Shown here piece after piece: positions 8,682 through 18,864 of a stretch of DNA of 64,000 nucleotides. The stretch spans positions 1-64,000 of the forward strand of contig DAIDKV010000097.1 of NCBI GenBank assembly GCA_027449865.1, given 5' to 3'. Position 1 is the first letter of the stretch. Every line of letters begins with the position of its first letter. A program made the position numbers and the translations under genes. The notes under the pieces were generated by a model. The model had not been told where the DNA came from. It worked only from the letters and a program-made list of their open reading frames with translations, and searched no databases. This DNA is from Planctomycetales bacterium (GTDB lineage Bacteria; Planctomycetota; Planctomycetia; Isosphaerales; Isosphaeraceae).

Positions 8682-10589
8682 GTGTTGAATTCCGAGAAGA
8701 ACCATGCGGGGCCGGCGCGCCGTTGCGGCGCCCTGGAGTCGCCGGACGGTTCGGTCCTCTTCCGCGTCTGGGCGCCCGCCGCGAAGCGGGTCGACCTGGT
8801 CCTGATCAACGGAGGGCAGCGCCGCGAGGTCGCGATGGAGCCCGAGTCCGGTGGCTACTTCCGCCTCGGCCTGCCCGCGGCCCCCGACGGCCTGCGCTAT
8901 GCCTTCCGGCTCGACGGCGGGCCCGAGCGCCCCGACCCCTGTTCGCTTCATCAGCCCGAGGGCGTCCACGGGCCCTCCAGGGTCGTCAGGACCGACCGGT
9001 TCCTCTGGACCGATTCGGACTGGAAGGGGGTCGCCCGGCGGGATCTCGTTCTCTACGAGTTGCACATCGGCACGTTCTCGCCCGAGGGAACCTTTGACGG
9101 AGCCATCTCTCGCCTTCGCGACCTCCGCGAGCTGGGGGTCACGGCGATCGAGATCATGCCGGTCGCCCAGTTTCCTGGCGATCGGAACTGGGGATATGAC
9201 GGCACCCTTCCCTACGCGGCGCAGGAGAGCTACGGCGGCCCCGAGGGACTGCATCGGCTCGTCGACGCCTGCCACGCCGAGGGCCTCGGTGTGTTCCTTG
9301 ACGTCGTCTACAACCACCTCGGGCCCGAGGGGAGCTACATTCGCGAGTTCGGCCCTTACTTCACCGAGCACTACAAGACCCCCTGGGGCTCGGCCGTGAA
9401 CTACGACGACCGGGGCTCCGACGCCGTCCGCGACTTCGTCCTGGACAACGTCCGGATGTGGCTGGAGGAGTTCCACCTCGACGGCCTCCGACTCGACGCC
9501 GTCCACGCGATCTACGACCTGGGCGCCCGGCACATTCTCCGGGCGATTGGCGAGGTTGCCGAGGCGGTGGCCTCACGACGGGGATGGCCCGCCACGATCA
9601 TCGCCGAGAGTGACCTGAACGATCCCCGGTTACTCCACGACCGCGATCGGGGCGGCCTCGCTCTCAGCGCCCAATGGGCCGACGACTTCCACCACGCGGT
9701 CCACGCCTACCTGACCGGTGAGAGCGAGGGGTATTACGCCGACTTTGCCGAGACCAGCCGGCCTGGCCATGCCCATGGCCCGGCGGGCTTCATCGCCCGG
9801 GCGCTCGAATCGCCGTTCGTCTACGCCTGGGAGGAGAGCCCGTTCCGCGGTCGGAAGCACGGAGCGCCGCCGGTTGGGCTCTCGGGCGACCGGTTTGTGA
9901 TCTGCCTTCAGAACCACGACCAGGTCGGCAATCGGGCGAGGGGCGATCGGGTCATGGCCGCACTCGACCCGCCGAAGCGACGTCTGGCCGCCGGCCTGAT
10001 GCTCCTCTCGCCGTACCTGCCAATGCTCTTCATGGGCGAGGAGTATGGCGAGGAAAACCCATTTCCGTTCTTTTGCTCGTTCGGCGACCCGGAACTGGTC
10101 CAGGCGGTCCGTGAGGGACGGAAGCGGGAATTCGAGGCGTTCTCGTGGCAAGGGGAAGTTCCTGATCCGCAGGGCGAAGAGACGTTCCTCTCGGCGAAAC
10201 TCTCCTGGTCGTGGCCCGAGGGCTCGCCGGCAGCCGGGTTGCGCCGGCTCTATCACGACCTGCTGACAGCCCGTCGTGAATGGCCGGCCCTGCGCGACTC
10301 CGATCGGCGGGTCGTCCGATTGATCAACGACCAGCCGGGCGCCGGACCCGTTCTGAAGCTCGACCGTGTCGATGAGGGAACGGGCGAGGTGGTGCAGATC
10401 GTCTTCAACCTCGGCCATCGACCAGCCCGGATCCCCGATTGGTCCGGCGACGAGGTCTCGCTCCTGTTGCGGTCCGAGGCCACTGAGTACGGCGGAGGGC
10501 GCCGCCACGACGCCCCGGCCGTTGAGATCTCACCGTTCGAGTTCGTCGCCATCGGGCCGCCCTCGTGGCGGGCATTCCCGAGCCGATGA
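8682..10589 (+). CDS. treZ: Malto-oligosyltrehalose trehalohydrolase
   Basis: A 635-residue GH13 enzyme that releases trehalose from maltooligosyltrehalose made by TreY. An N-terminal early-set domain ([15 protein letters not shown]) precedes the TIM barrel. Catalytic residues are D272 in [10 protein letters not shown]309 in IIAESDLND and D413 in NHDQVGN. Length fits the family. GTG at 8682 (or TTG at 8685) is taken as the start since no in-frame ATG precedes the early-set domain; this is not certain. It is the first gene of a treZ-glgX-treY run, 85 bases before glgX. Confidence 0.93.
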   Translation: MLNSEKNHAGPARRCGALESPDGSVLFRVWAPAAKRVDLVLINGGQRREVAMEPESGGYFRLGLPAAPDGLRYAFRLDGGPERPDPCSLHQPEGVHGPSRVVRTDRFLWTDSDWKGVARRDLVLYELHIGTFSPEGTFDGAISRLRDLRELGVTAIEIMPVAQFPGDRNWGYDGTLPYAAQESYGGPEGLHRLVDACHAEGLGVFLDVVYNHLGPEGSYIREFGPYFTEHYKTPWGSAVNYDDRGSDAVRDFVLDNVRMWLEEFHLDGLRLDAVHAIYDLGARHILRAIGEVAEAVASRRGWPATIIAESDLNDPRLLHDRDRGGLALSAQWADDFHHAVHAYLTGESEGYYADFAETSRPGHAHGPAGFIARALESPFVYAWEESPFRGRKHGAPPVGLSGDRFVICLQNHDQVGNRARGDRVMAALDPPKRRLAAGLMLLSPYLPMLFMGEEYGEENPFPFFCSFGDPELVQAVREGRKREFEAFSWQGEVPDPQGEETFLSAKLSWSWPEGSPAAGLRRLYHDLLTARREWPALRDSDRRVVRLINDQPGAGPVLKLDRVDEGTGEVVQIVFNLGHRPARIPDWSGDEVSLLLRSEATEYGGGRRHDAPAVEISPFEFVAIGPPSWRAFPSR

Positions 10590-10674
10590 TGATTCACCAC
10601 GGAGGCGAGAAGGGGACGGAGCGCCTGAGTATCCAACCGAGACAGCCGGAATCCACCGGCGCGGAGCATACCCG

Positions 10675-12885
10675 ATGAGAGTCTGGCCGGGAAATCCCTT
10701 CCCCCTTGGAGCGACCTGGGACGGCGCGGGGGTGAATTTCGCGATCTTCGCCGAGAACGCCACCAGGGTCGAGCTTTGCCTCTTCGATTCGCCGGACGCG
10801 ACGAATGAGGCACACCGGATCGTCCTGAAGGAGTACACCGATAAGGTCTGGCACGCGTACCTACCTGACGTCCTGCCGGGGCAGCTCTACGGGTATCGAT
10901 TCCACGGCCCGTACGAGCCGACACGGGGCCACCGGTTCAACCCAAACAAGGTCGTGCTCGACCCGTACGCCAAACGGATCGGCCGGGCGCTGAAGTGGGA
11001 CGACTCGCTCTTCGGCTACAAGGTTGGCGACCCGGAGGCCGATCTCTCGTTCGACGATCGTGACAGCGCGGCTCATGCCCCGCTGGCCTCAATCATCGAT
11101 CCGGCGTTTACCTGGGGCGACGATCGCCCTCCGCGCACGCCCTGGCACAAGACCGTGATCTACGAGCTGCACGTGAAAGGCTTCACCCAGCTCAACCCAA
11201 ACGTTCCCGAAGCGCTCCGGGGAAGCTATGCCGGGCTCGCCTCCGAATCGGCGATCAAGCACCTGACCGATCTGGGCGTCACGGCCGTGGAATTACTGCC
11301 GGTTCACCACTTTCTCGACGATCGGCACCTCGTCGAGAAGAACTTGCACAATTACTGGGGCTACAACACCCTCGGTTACTTTGCCCCAGCCTCCTATTAC
11401 ACCTGCAACAGCATCCAGCAGGACGACGTTCAGCAGTTCAAGATGATGGTCCGGGCGATGCACGCCGCCGGCCTGGAGGTGATCCTCGACGTGGTTTACA
11501 ACCACACCGCCGAGGGGAACCAGATGGGTCCCACACTCTCCATGCGAGGAGTGGACAACGCCGCCTATTACCGGCTCGCCCCCGACCCCCGGTATTACAT
11601 GGACTTCACCGGGACCGGCAACACCCTGAACATGACCCAGCCGTTCGTTCTGCAACTCGTGATGGACAGCCTGCGATACTGGGTCACCGAGATGCACGTC
11701 GATGGCTTCCGCTTCGACCTGGCGAGCACACTGGCCCGCGAGCTCTTCGAGGTCAACCGCCTGGGTGCCTTTTTCGACATCATTCACCAGGACCCGATCC
11801 TCTCGCAGGTCAAGCTGATTGCCGAACCCTGGGACGTCGGCCCCGGCGGCTACCAGGTCGGCAACTTCCCCGTTCTCTGGACCGAGTGGAACGGCAAGTA
11901 TCGCGACTGCGTTCGCCGGTTCTGGAAAGGCGACGGCGGGGCGGCCTCCGAGCTCGCCACCCGGTTGACCGGCAGTAGCGACCTCTACCAGGACGACGGT
12001 CGAAAGCCATACGCGAGCATCAATTTTATCACCTGTCACGACGGCTTCACGCTCCAGGACCTCGTCAGCTACAACGAGAAACATAACGAGGCCAACGGCG
12101 AGGGCAACAACGACGGCGCCAACGACAACAATAGCTGGAACTGCGGCGCCGAGGGACCGACCGACGATCCCAAGGTCCTCGAACTGCGCGACCGCCAGCG
12201 ACGCAACCTGATGTCCACCCTGATGCTTTCCGTCGGTGTTCCGATGATGCTCGGCGGCGATGAACTCGGACACGGGCAGGACGGCAACAACAACGCCTAT
12301 TGCCAGGACAACGAGCTGACCTGGATCAACTGGGAGCTCGAAGACCGCCAGAAGGCCTTTCTGGAGTTTACACGCAAACTGATTTTTCTCCGTCGAACAC
12401 AACCGGTGCTACACCGCCGGAAGTTTTTCCTTGGGCGCGCGATCCGGGGCTCGGAAATCAAGGATATCTCGTTCATCGGCCCGTCGGGCCAGGAGATGTC
12501 CGACGAGGACTGGAACGCCGGGTTCGTGAAGTGCCTGGGCGTCCGGCTGGCGGGCGATCTTATCAACGACGAAAATGAGCGAGGCGAGCCCATCACGGGG
12601 GAAACGCTCCTGATCCTGCTCAACGGCCACTGGGAGCCGATTCCGTTCCGGCTGCCGGTCCCGCGCAACGGCTACGTCTGGGATCGCATCATCGATACAG
12701 CCGACCCGACCGATGAGCCGATCTATTACGAGGGGGACCGAGAATACCCGCTCCAGGACCGATCTTTCGTCGTACTGGCGGCCCGGCCGCCGCAGGAAAT
12801 CGGCCACACAGCGACCGCCGAACAGGTGAAGGCCCTCCTTGAAGAGCGCAGGGCCGGCGCCGTCGGGGCACCTCTTTCTTCCTAG
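10675..12885 (+). CDS. glgX: Glycogen debranching enzyme (GlgX/TreX type)
   Basis: A 736-residue GH13 isoamylase-type enzyme that hydrolyses alpha-1,6 branches and frees maltooligosaccharides. It starts with the typical [17 protein letters not shown]. The catalytic set is D348 in [10 protein letters not shown]384 in LIAEPWD and D456 in CHDGFT, followed by the characteristic Asn-rich loop ([16 protein letters not shown]). The ATG at 10675 is chosen since the longer frame overlaps treZ with poor composition. Its place between treZ and treY indicates that it feeds linear chains to trehalose synthesis (TreX role). Confidence 0.94.
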   Translation: MRVWPGNPFPLGATWDGAGVNFAIFAENATRVELCLFDSPDATNEAHRIVLKEYTDKVWHAYLPDVLPGQLYGYRFHGPYEPTRGHRFNPNKVVLDPYAKRIGRALKWDDSLFGYKVGDPEADLSFDDRDSAAHAPLASIIDPAFTWGDDRPPRTPWHKTVIYELHVKGFTQLNPNVPEALRGSYAGLASESAIKHLTDLGVTAVELLPVHHFLDDRHLVEKNLHNYWGYNTLGYFAPASYYTCNSIQQDDVQQFKMMVRAMHAAGLEVILDVVYNHTAEGNQMGPTLSMRGVDNAAYYRLAPDPRYYMDFTGTGNTLNMTQPFVLQLVMDSLRYWVTEMHVDGFRFDLASTLARELFEVNRLGAFFDIIHQDPILSQVKLIAEPWDVGPGGYQVGNFPVLWTEWNGKYRDCVRRFWKGDGGAASELATRLTGSSDLYQDDGRKPYASINFITCHDGFTLQDLVSYNEKHNEANGEGNNDGANDNNSWNCGAEGPTDDPKVLELRDRQRRNLMSTLMLSVGVPMMLGGDELGHGQDGNNNAYCQDNELTWINWELEDRQKAFLEFTRKLIFLRRTQPVLHRRKFFLGRAIRGSEIKDISFIGPSGQEMSDEDWNAGFVKCLGVRLAGDLINDENERGEPITGETLLILLNGHWEPIPFRLPVPRNGYVWDRIIDTADPTDEPIYYEGDREYPLQDRSFVVLAARPPQEIGHTATAEQVKALLEERRAGAVGAPLSS

Positions 12886-12999
12886 CGATTCACGACCGAC
12901 GGCCAGGGACCAGAGATCCGAGTCGAGCGTGATCTTCCTTGAAGATCTCTGGTACCTGACCCTCCTTCCGCCTTTCTTTGATCGAACCGAGAGGATCGC

Positions 13000-15900
13000 A
13001 TGGACCCGAACGCAATGGCCGAGGCGCTCCTGAGGCGGGCCGCCGAGATGGCCGGGCGGGCCCGTCGGCCCGAGTCCACCTACCGCCTCCAGCTCCACGC
13101 TGGGTTCACCTTCGAGGACGCCAGGGCGATCACACCCTACCTGCGCGATCTCGGAATTACCCACGCCTACGCCTCCCCCTACCTCAAGGCCCGGCCCGGT
13201 AGTACCCACGGCTACGACATCGTCGACCACGGCTGCCTCAATCCCGAGATCGGCACGGTCGACACCTTTGAAGCCTGGTGCGCGGCCCTCCGCGAGGCCG
13301 GGATGGGGCAAATCCTCGACACCGTTCCCAACCACATGGGTGTCGGCACCAACGAGAATGCCTGGTGGAACGATGTCCTCGAAAACGGCCCGGCCTCGCG
13401 CCATGGCGCCTACTTCGACATCGCCTGGCGGTCGTCGCCTCGGCCCGAGCTTCAGGACAAGATTTTGCTTTCCGTCCTGGGTGAGCCGTATGGCGACGTC
13501 CTGGAGGCCGGCCAGCTCAAGCTGATCTTCGCCGAGGGCGCCTTCGACATCGAGTATTTCGATCGGCGGTTCCCAGTGGCCCCGCGAAGCTATTCCAACA
13601 TCCTCTCGCATCGCCTCGACGAGCTGGAGCACGCGCTTGGCCCCGAGGATCCCGCTCTGCTCGAGTATCAGAGCATCCTGACAGGCATCCGCAACCTGCC
13701 CGAGCATAACGACACCGAGCCCGAGCGGATGGTCGAACGCCAGCGCGAGAAGGAGGTCGTCAAGCGTCGGCTCGCCGCGCTCGCCTCTGGGAGCGAGGCG
13801 GTGAGCCGGTTCATCGCCGAGAACGTCGAGGCGTTCAATGGCCAGCAGGGAGACCCGAGGAGCTTCGACCTGCTGGACGCCCTGCTCGAACGGCAATGTT
13901 ACCGCCTGGCCTACTGGCGCGTCGCCCCTGACGAGATCAATTACCGACGTTTCTTCGACATCAATGACCTGGCTGCCCTCAGCATGGAGCGCGAGGACGT
14001 CTTCGAGGCGGCGCACCGTCTGGTTCTCCGGCTGGTTGCCGAGGGGAAGGTTGACGGCCTTCGAATCGACCATCCCGACGGTCTCTACGACCCTGCGCAA
14101 TACTTCCGAAGACTCCAGGAACACCACGCCCTGGCCCTCGCCCGACTTGCCTTCCAGGAGGCACCAGGCGACGGAGCCCCCGAATGGTCGGAGCTGGAGC
14201 CGACCGTCCGCGAACAGATTGCCCGGTCACTCGACCGCCCGGGCGGCCCAGTCGGTCGTCCGCTCTATGTCGTCGCCGAAAAAATCCTGGGTGCCGATGA
14301 GGAGCTGGTCGATTCCTGGTCGGTCGACGGAACCAGCGGCTATGACTTCCTCAACGAAGTCAACGGTCTGTTCGTCGATCCGGAAGCCGCACGCGAGTTT
14401 ACCCGGCGGTACAACGACCACGTCCAGGACGACGCCCGGTTCTCCGACCTCGTCTACCGGAAGAAGGCGCTGATCATGCTCGTCTCGCTCTCGAGCGAGC
14501 TGCACATGCTCACCAATCAGCTCGACCGCCTTGCGCAGAAGACCCGTCGGTCTCGCGACTTCACCTTCAACACGCTCCGCCAGGCCCTCGGCGCCGTGAT
14601 CGCGGCGTTTCCGGTCTACCGCTCCTACATCGCCGACGACGGCGTTCACGAGCCCGACCGCCGCTATATTGAGATCGCCGTCCGCCGGGCAACGGCGCGG
14701 AATCCGCTACTGAGCCGCCGCGTCTTCCGGTTCATCCGGGGAATGCTCCTGCTCGAGTCGCCCGAGTCGTTCACCGACGAGGACCGCGCGGAGCAACGCC
14801 GGTTCGCCGGAAAATTCCAGCAGGTGACGGCTCCGGTGACCGCCAAGGGGGTCGAAGATACAGCTTTTTACATTTACAACCGCCTCATCTCAATCAACGA
14901 GGTCGGTGGCGAGCCGGGCCGGTTCGGCACCCGGCCGGAGATCGTCCACGAATACAACCAGACCCGGCAAGCGCGATGGCCGCGCGCTCTCTCGCCGCTC
15001 TCAACCCACGACACCAAACGAAGCGAGGACGTCCGCGCCCGGATCAATGCCCTCTCCGAAATCACCGACGAGTGGTGGGCCGCCGTCGAGCGATGGAGCC
15101 GGATCAACGAGCCGCTCCGCGGCACCAAGTCCGACGATGACCAGCCGATCCCCGACGCCAACGAGGAATATCTCCTTTACCAGACCCTCGTCGGCGCCTG
15201 GCCGCTCCACGAGGGCGACCCGGATGACCACGCCGCCTTCGTCAAGCGGATTCAGGACTACATGCTCAAGGCGCTCCATGAGGCCAAGGTTCACTCAAGC
15301 TGGATCAATCCGAACGCGGAGTACGACGAGGCTGTCGTTGCCTTCATCGGGCGAATCCTTGACCCGTCGGCCAATCCGGCGTTCCTCGACGACTTCCGCG
15401 CCTTCCAGCATCGGATCTCGGCTTACGGCCTTTACAATTCGCTCGCCCAGACGCTCCTGAAGCTCGCCTCGCCCGGTGTCCCCGACACCTATCAGGGAAC
15501 GGAGCTCTGGGACTTCAGCCTGGTCGACCCCGACAACCGCCGGCCGGTGGACTACGAACTCCGGGCGCGGATGCTGGCCGATCTCCGATCGTCGATCGAG
15601 GCCTCCGGCGGCGACCTCCGCGGCCTGGCCGGCGAACTGCTCACCGCCAAGGAGGACGGACGGATCAAGCTCTACGCGACTCACCGGGCGCTGGTCTGCC
15701 GCCGCGATCACCCGGGCCTCTTCGCCGAGGGCGAGTACCTTCCCCTATCGGCCGACGGACCCAGCGCGACGCACCTCTTCGCCTTCGCCCGGAGATTGGA
15801 GAGAACGACGGCCATCGTCGCCGTTCCTCGTCTGATCGCCCGCCTGGTCGTCGATCCCGATCGTCCGCTGACCGGCTCCAGAACCTGGGCCGAGACCCGG

Positions 15901-16062
15901 CTCATCCTCCTGGAAGATCTCGACCCATCGACCCGTTGGCGCAACCTGTTCACTGGCGAGGTCCTCGTCGCCGACCCCTCCGACGGCCGCCCGTCGCTCG
16001 CCGCGGCCGACCTGTTCGCCCACTTCCCCATCGCGCTCCTGATCGCCGAGCCGTCCGACTGA
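13000..16062 (+). CDS. treY: Malto-oligosyltrehalose synthase
   Basis: A 1020-residue GH13 enzyme that turns the reducing end of maltooligosaccharides into a terminal trehalosyl unit. The family opening STYRLQLHAGFTFEDA and THGYDIVDH are present. D357 in DGLRIDHPDG and E427 in VVAEKILG are the likely catalytic pair, and LSTHDTKRSEDVRARI is the typical C-terminal block. It is somewhat longer than many TreY proteins (700-900), with extra sequence in the middle. It follows glgX after 114 bases and completes the TreY-TreZ route. Confidence 0.94.
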   Translation: MDPNAMAEALLRRAAEMAGRARRPESTYRLQLHAGFTFEDARAITPYLRDLGITHAYASPYLKARPGSTHGYDIVDHGCLNPEIGTVDTFEAWCAALREAGMGQILDTVPNHMGVGTNENAWWNDVLENGPASRHGAYFDIAWRSSPRPELQDKILLSVLGEPYGDVLEAGQLKLIFAEGAFDIEYFDRRFPVAPRSYSNILSHRLDELEHALGPEDPALLEYQSILTGIRNLPEHNDTEPERMVERQREKEVVKRRLAALASGSEAVSRFIAENVEAFNGQQGDPRSFDLLDALLERQCYRLAYWRVAPDEINYRRFFDINDLAALSMEREDVFEAAHRLVLRLVAEGKVDGLRIDHPDGLYDPAQYFRRLQEHHALALARLAFQEAPGDGAPEWSELEPTVREQIARSLDRPGGPVGRPLYVVAEKILGADEELVDSWSVDGTSGYDFLNEVNGLFVDPEAAREFTRRYNDHVQDDARFSDLVYRKKALIMLVSLSSELHMLTNQLDRLAQKTRRSRDFTFNTLRQALGAVIAAFPVYRSYIADDGVHEPDRRYIEIAVRRATARNPLLSRRVFRFIRGMLLLESPESFTDEDRAEQRRFAGKFQQVTAPVTAKGVEDTAFYIYNRLISINEVGGEPGRFGTRPEIVHEYNQTRQARWPRALSPLSTHDTKRSEDVRARINALSEITDEWWAAVERWSRINEPLRGTKSDDDQPIPDANEEYLLYQTLVGAWPLHEGDPDDHAAFVKRIQDYMLKALHEAKVHSSWINPNAEYDEAVVAFIGRILDPSANPAFLDDFRAFQHRISAYGLYNSLAQTLLKLASPGVPDTYQGTELWDFSLVDPDNRRPVDYELRARMLADLRSSIEASGGDLRGLAGELLTAKEDGRIKLYATHRALVCRRDHPGLFAEGEYLPLSADGPSATHLFAFARRLERTTAIVAVPRLIARLVVDPDRPLTGSRTWAETRLILLEDLDPSTRWRNLFTGEVLVADPSDGRPSLAAADLFAHFPIALLIAEPSD

Positions 16063-16319
16063 TCCCGACAACGTTCCGCTGTAACCGTCAGAGTGGCCCC
16101 GGGCTACCCAGAGACCCACGCGACCGGTTCCCGCCCAAATCCCAAAAAATGGCCGCGGGAAAATCACTCTATCCCTTTTGTAGGAAATAGGTTGCGTTAA
16201 TCAACGCGAGTAAGGTCGCCGGTGTTTTTTTAAAACCGGGCAAAAGCGAGGCATTGTGTTAGTAGGGGCCTTGCAAGACCCGGGGCGAGGCGGAGCGTTC
16301 ACGAGCGGAGGCCGTATCG

Positions 16320-16610
16320 ATGACCGAGACGATGATGAGGCGGCGGCGCGAGGTGGAGTTTCTGGCGCGTGAGCTGTACCGGCAGGCGCAGGAACTTCTC
16401 ACGGCGATCGGCGACCTGGTCCCCGCCGAGCTGGCCACCGGCGACGGAACACTCTCGGAAGGTTCCCCGCTCGGGACTGTTGCCGACCGTCTCGAAGAGT
16501 TGACGCTCTGCTTCGACCTGATCCAGCAGGAGCTGGGGCTGCCGGATGGGATCGAACCGCGCTTCGCGACGCGGCTCGCCGCGATGCAAGAGGCGGGCGC
16601 CTCTTCGTGA
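16320..16610 (+). CDS. Hypothetical 96-residue helical protein
   Basis: A small, mostly helical protein (RRRREVEFLARELYRQAQELLTAIG..., then TVADRLEELTLCFDLIQQELG). It is soluble, with no motif I recognise. GGAGG lies a few bases before the ATG. It ends 17 bases from the end of the broken DUF1016 gene on the other strand. The upstream 250 bases contain a GCGTT-AATC-AACGC hairpin and an AT-rich stretch with no gene. Confidence 0.6.
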   Translation: MTETMMRRRREVEFLARELYRQAQELLTAIGDLVPAELATGDGTLSEGSPLGTVADRLEELTLCFDLIQQELGLPDGIEPRFATRLAAMQEAGASS

Positions 16611-16626
16611 CGTGGCGAACGGCCCG

Positions 16627-17705
16627 TTATTTCGGACGCCGGCGGGTTGACCGGAGACTTTTCGGGCCCTCTTCGGGCCCGTCGGCAAGGCGAGCGACGT
16701 GCTCAAACTGGCTTCGCTCGCGCTGGAGTTCGGCGGCAAACTCCTCCTCCGTTGGTAGGTGAAGCTTGTACCGGGACGCGAAGATCTGGGTGTTCTCCTG
16801 GGGCATCGTGTACCGGACCACGGCCTCGCTCTTGTCGGTGCAAAGGACAATCCCGATTGGCGGGTTCTCGTCGGGGGCGGTCATTTCACGCTGATAGTCA
16901 TTGAGTTACATCTGCATCTGGCCGATATCCTGGTGCGTCAGGTGGCCAACCTTGATGTCCAGGAGTACAAAACTGCGAGTGAGGCGATTATAAAAGACGA
17001 GGTCGATGAAGAAATGCTGCCCATCGAGGGTGATCCGCTGCTGCCGGGCCATGAAGGCGAAGCCCTTGCCCAGCTCGAGGAGGAACTCCCGGAGCTTCTC
17101 GATCAGAGCCTGCTCCAGGTCAGACTCTCGGAATCGCTCGTCCTGGCGGAGCCCGGTGAACTCCAGGACGAACGGATCCTTCACGAGGTCGGAGGGCGAC
17201 TGGATCTCGTGCCCCTCGCGTGCCAGTGCCAGGACACCCTCCCTGTCCCGGCTCAGGGCGAGCCGGTCGAAGAGGAGCGAGTCGATCTGCCGGGCCAGCT
17301 CGCGGGTCGACCACCGCGAGTTGACCGCCTCCGCTTCATAGAAGGCCCGTGCCTCGGGCCGATCGACGCGGAGCAGATGACGATAGTGCGTCCAGGATAA
17401 TTGTCGACGCACTGCGTCGAATTTCGGGTACGCCAGGAAGAAGGCGCGCATGTGGAAGAGATTCGATCGATCGTAGCCCTTGCCAAACTCGGCCCGCAGC
17501 CGCTCGGAGAGCCCCTCGACGACCCGCTTGCCGTAGTCGGCTTTCGACTGGCCCGCCTGCTCTTCCTCGACGATGACCCGGCCGACTTCCCAGTATGCCT
17601 CGACCATCGCCGCGTTGACCGCCTGCCAGGCCCGGGCCCGCGCCAGGGCGAGGATCTCCCGGATCTGCCGATAGATGCCATCGAGCCGCTGCTCATCGTC
17701 TCGCC
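16627..17705 (-). pseudogene. DUF1016 (YhcG-type) nuclease, 3' part with in-frame stop
   Basis: The main body of a DUF1016 protein: an N-terminal helical domain (AYWEVGRVIVEEEQAG, LSERLRAEFGKGYDRSNLFHMRAFFLAYP) and a C-terminal PD-(D/E)xK-like nuclease domain (HFFIDLVFYNRLTRSFVLLDIKVG). Two lesions are visible. The codon after GQMQM, where the family has Tyr, is TAA (16906-16908), and the same frame continues through TAPDENPPIGIVLCTDKSEAVVRY to 16627. The 5' end is cut off: the first 38 codons lie about 6 kb away at 23614-23729. A new ORF opens upstream at 17772 inside tnpA sequence, giving a false N terminus. DUF1016 proteins are often found with restriction-modification or phage-defence genes. 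Confidence 0.85.
17654..17705. repeat. 52-bp perfect direct repeat, left copy
   Basis: Bases 17654-17705 are identical to 23614-23665 in the same orientation. The sequence is the 5' coding part of the DUF1016 gene (DDEQRLDGIYRQIRE). The two copies bound the mobile-element remnant, offset 5960 bases. Flanking bases differ at once on both sides. Confidence 0.97.
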
Positions 17706-18052
17706 TTGCGGTATCCCAGGTGGTCCTGGACGGCGAGGAAGTGGTCGGTGCGAGTCTGCGCCCGTCGGCCATAGACGGACAACCCCTCGGGTGGGACCTT
17801 CAACTGTTCGGCCAGGAAGCGGACCATCTCGGCAGGGGCCGCGCCCAGGTCGTCCGGGCAGAACCCCAGGTAACGCAACGTCCCGAGCTGGAGGGCGAAG
17901 CCGAGCCGGCCGGCGTCATCGGGGTACTGGTTGACCTTGGCCCTGTCGGACCTGGTGAGCGTGTAGTACGTCACCAGGTCCTCGTGAGAGACCTGAGCGG
18001 GGAACCCGCCCAGTCTTCTCCGCTCGGCATCGCTGAAGCGCTGTCCGGGCAT
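17693..18052 (-). pseudogene. tnpA: Tn3-family transposase, N-terminal fragment
   Basis: 119 codons matching the DUF4158 N-terminal domain of Tn3-family TnpA (LVTYYTLTRSDRAKVNQ, FALQLGTLRYLGF, YGRRAQTRTDHFLAVQDHLGYR). Full-length transposases are about 1000 residues, so nearly 90 percent is missing, including the DDE catalytic domain. The frame runs straight into the 52-bp DUF1016 repeat at 17705, which marks the truncation point. It lies 18 bases after the recombinase gene on the same strand, the tnpI-tnpA order of Tn4430-type elements. It cannot transpose by itself. Confidence 0.88.
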
Positions 18053-18070
18053 GAGCAGGCACCCCCGCCG

Positions 18071-18598
18071 TCACCACTTCCGCTCGAACTCCTCCTGGAT
18101 ATGGGTGTCGGTGAAATTGAGGTAGATGGCGGTCGTCTGGAGCCGGTCGTGTCCCAGGATCTTCTGCACGGTGGCCAGGCTGATGCCCTTGTGCAGCGCA
18201 GTCGCGGCGAAGGTATGGCGGAGGACGTGCGGGGTGACGTCCTTGGTGAGGCCGGCGCGATTGGCGACCTCCTTAACCAGGCCCTGAGCCCGTCGCCTCC
18301 GGACGGGGAACTCCTTCCGGAGTGCGAAGTGGTGCTCCAGCAGGGCCCGCACGCGGCGGGACATCGGCACGACGCGGACCTTGGACTTCTTGCCGTAGGG
18401 GCCACCTTTGCCCCGGACCCGGAGCTGGCGCTGCTGCCAGAGAACGTCCTTGGTGGTCAAGTCGCACAGCTCGCTGACGCGAAGGCCGGTGTCGAGCAGG
18501 GTCCAGACGATGAGCTGCTCGGTAGTCGTGTCGCAGGCGTTGGCGAGCCGGTCGGCCTCCTCGGCAGTGAGGGGCTCGCGGACGTATTGGTAGGGCAT
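18071..18598 (-). CDS. TnpI-like tyrosine recombinase, catalytic domain only
   Basis: A 175-residue tyrosine recombinase with the full catalytic set: R40 in TGLRVSEL, a Lys in the beta-hairpin near residue 64, H124 and R127 in HVLRHTF, H150 in ILGHD and the nucleophile Y159 in TTAIYLNF. The N-terminal core-binding domain usual in XerD or TnpI is absent, so it is about 100 residues shorter than those. It sits between a res-like site (18614-18781) and the tnpA remnant on the same strand, so it most likely resolved cointegrates of the transposon. An integrase role is possible but less supported. Confidence 0.85.
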   Translation of the reverse strand: MPYQYVREPLTAEEADRLANACDTTTEQLIVWTLLDTGLRVSELCDLTTKDVLWQQRQLRVRGKGGPYGKKSKVRVVPMSRRVRALLEHHFALRKEFPVRRRRAQGLVKEVANRAGLTKDVTPHVLRHTFAATALHKGISLATVQKILGHDRLQTTAIYLNFTDTHIQEEFERKW

Positions 18599-18613
18599 CT
18601 CACCCCCCGGTTC

Positions 18614-18781
18614 TTGCGCCTTCGGTCACGAAACGCGCAATCCTTGCGCCTTCCGTGAGTCAAGCTATCCCGGCAATATGGGGTGCGGAAGGGGCAGATG
18701 CCCGAAAAATCTCGACTCCGTGTGTGCCTTGGCCCGTGGGCACACGAGGCCCGGTTGCGCCTTTCTACGTGGATCGCGCAA
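18614..18781. promoter_or_regulatory. res/IRS-like recombination site with two 27-bp palindromes
   Basis: Two sites with the same geometry, TTGCGC-N15-GCGCAA, lie at 18614-18640 and 18755-18781, centre to centre 141 bases apart. A third direct copy of the left arm, TTGCGCCTTC, begins at 18644, 30 bases after the first. Paired inverted arms around a short core plus direct arm copies are what tyrosine-recombinase resolution sites look like (core plus accessory motifs in Tn4430). The region directly abuts the start of the recombinase gene, so it probably also overlaps its promoter. A separate hairpin, GTGTGCC...GGCACAC, lies around 18722-18745. Confidence 0.7.
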
Positions 18782-18864
18782 TCCGGGCGGGGAGGGCGTT
18801 TGGCAGGGGCACACGGAAGTATCTCCGGCAAACACCGTGCGGCCGGGACGCTCGCCCGAACTTG

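Noticed and set aside
16218-16240. Terminator after treY
   Set aside because: The stem CCGGT/ACCGG is only 5 bp and the T run is in the loop, so it is too weak to call.
17706-17772. Extra N-terminal 23 residues of the DUF1016 ORF starting at 17772
   Set aside because: These codons are tnpA sequence read out of frame; the true N terminus is at 23729.
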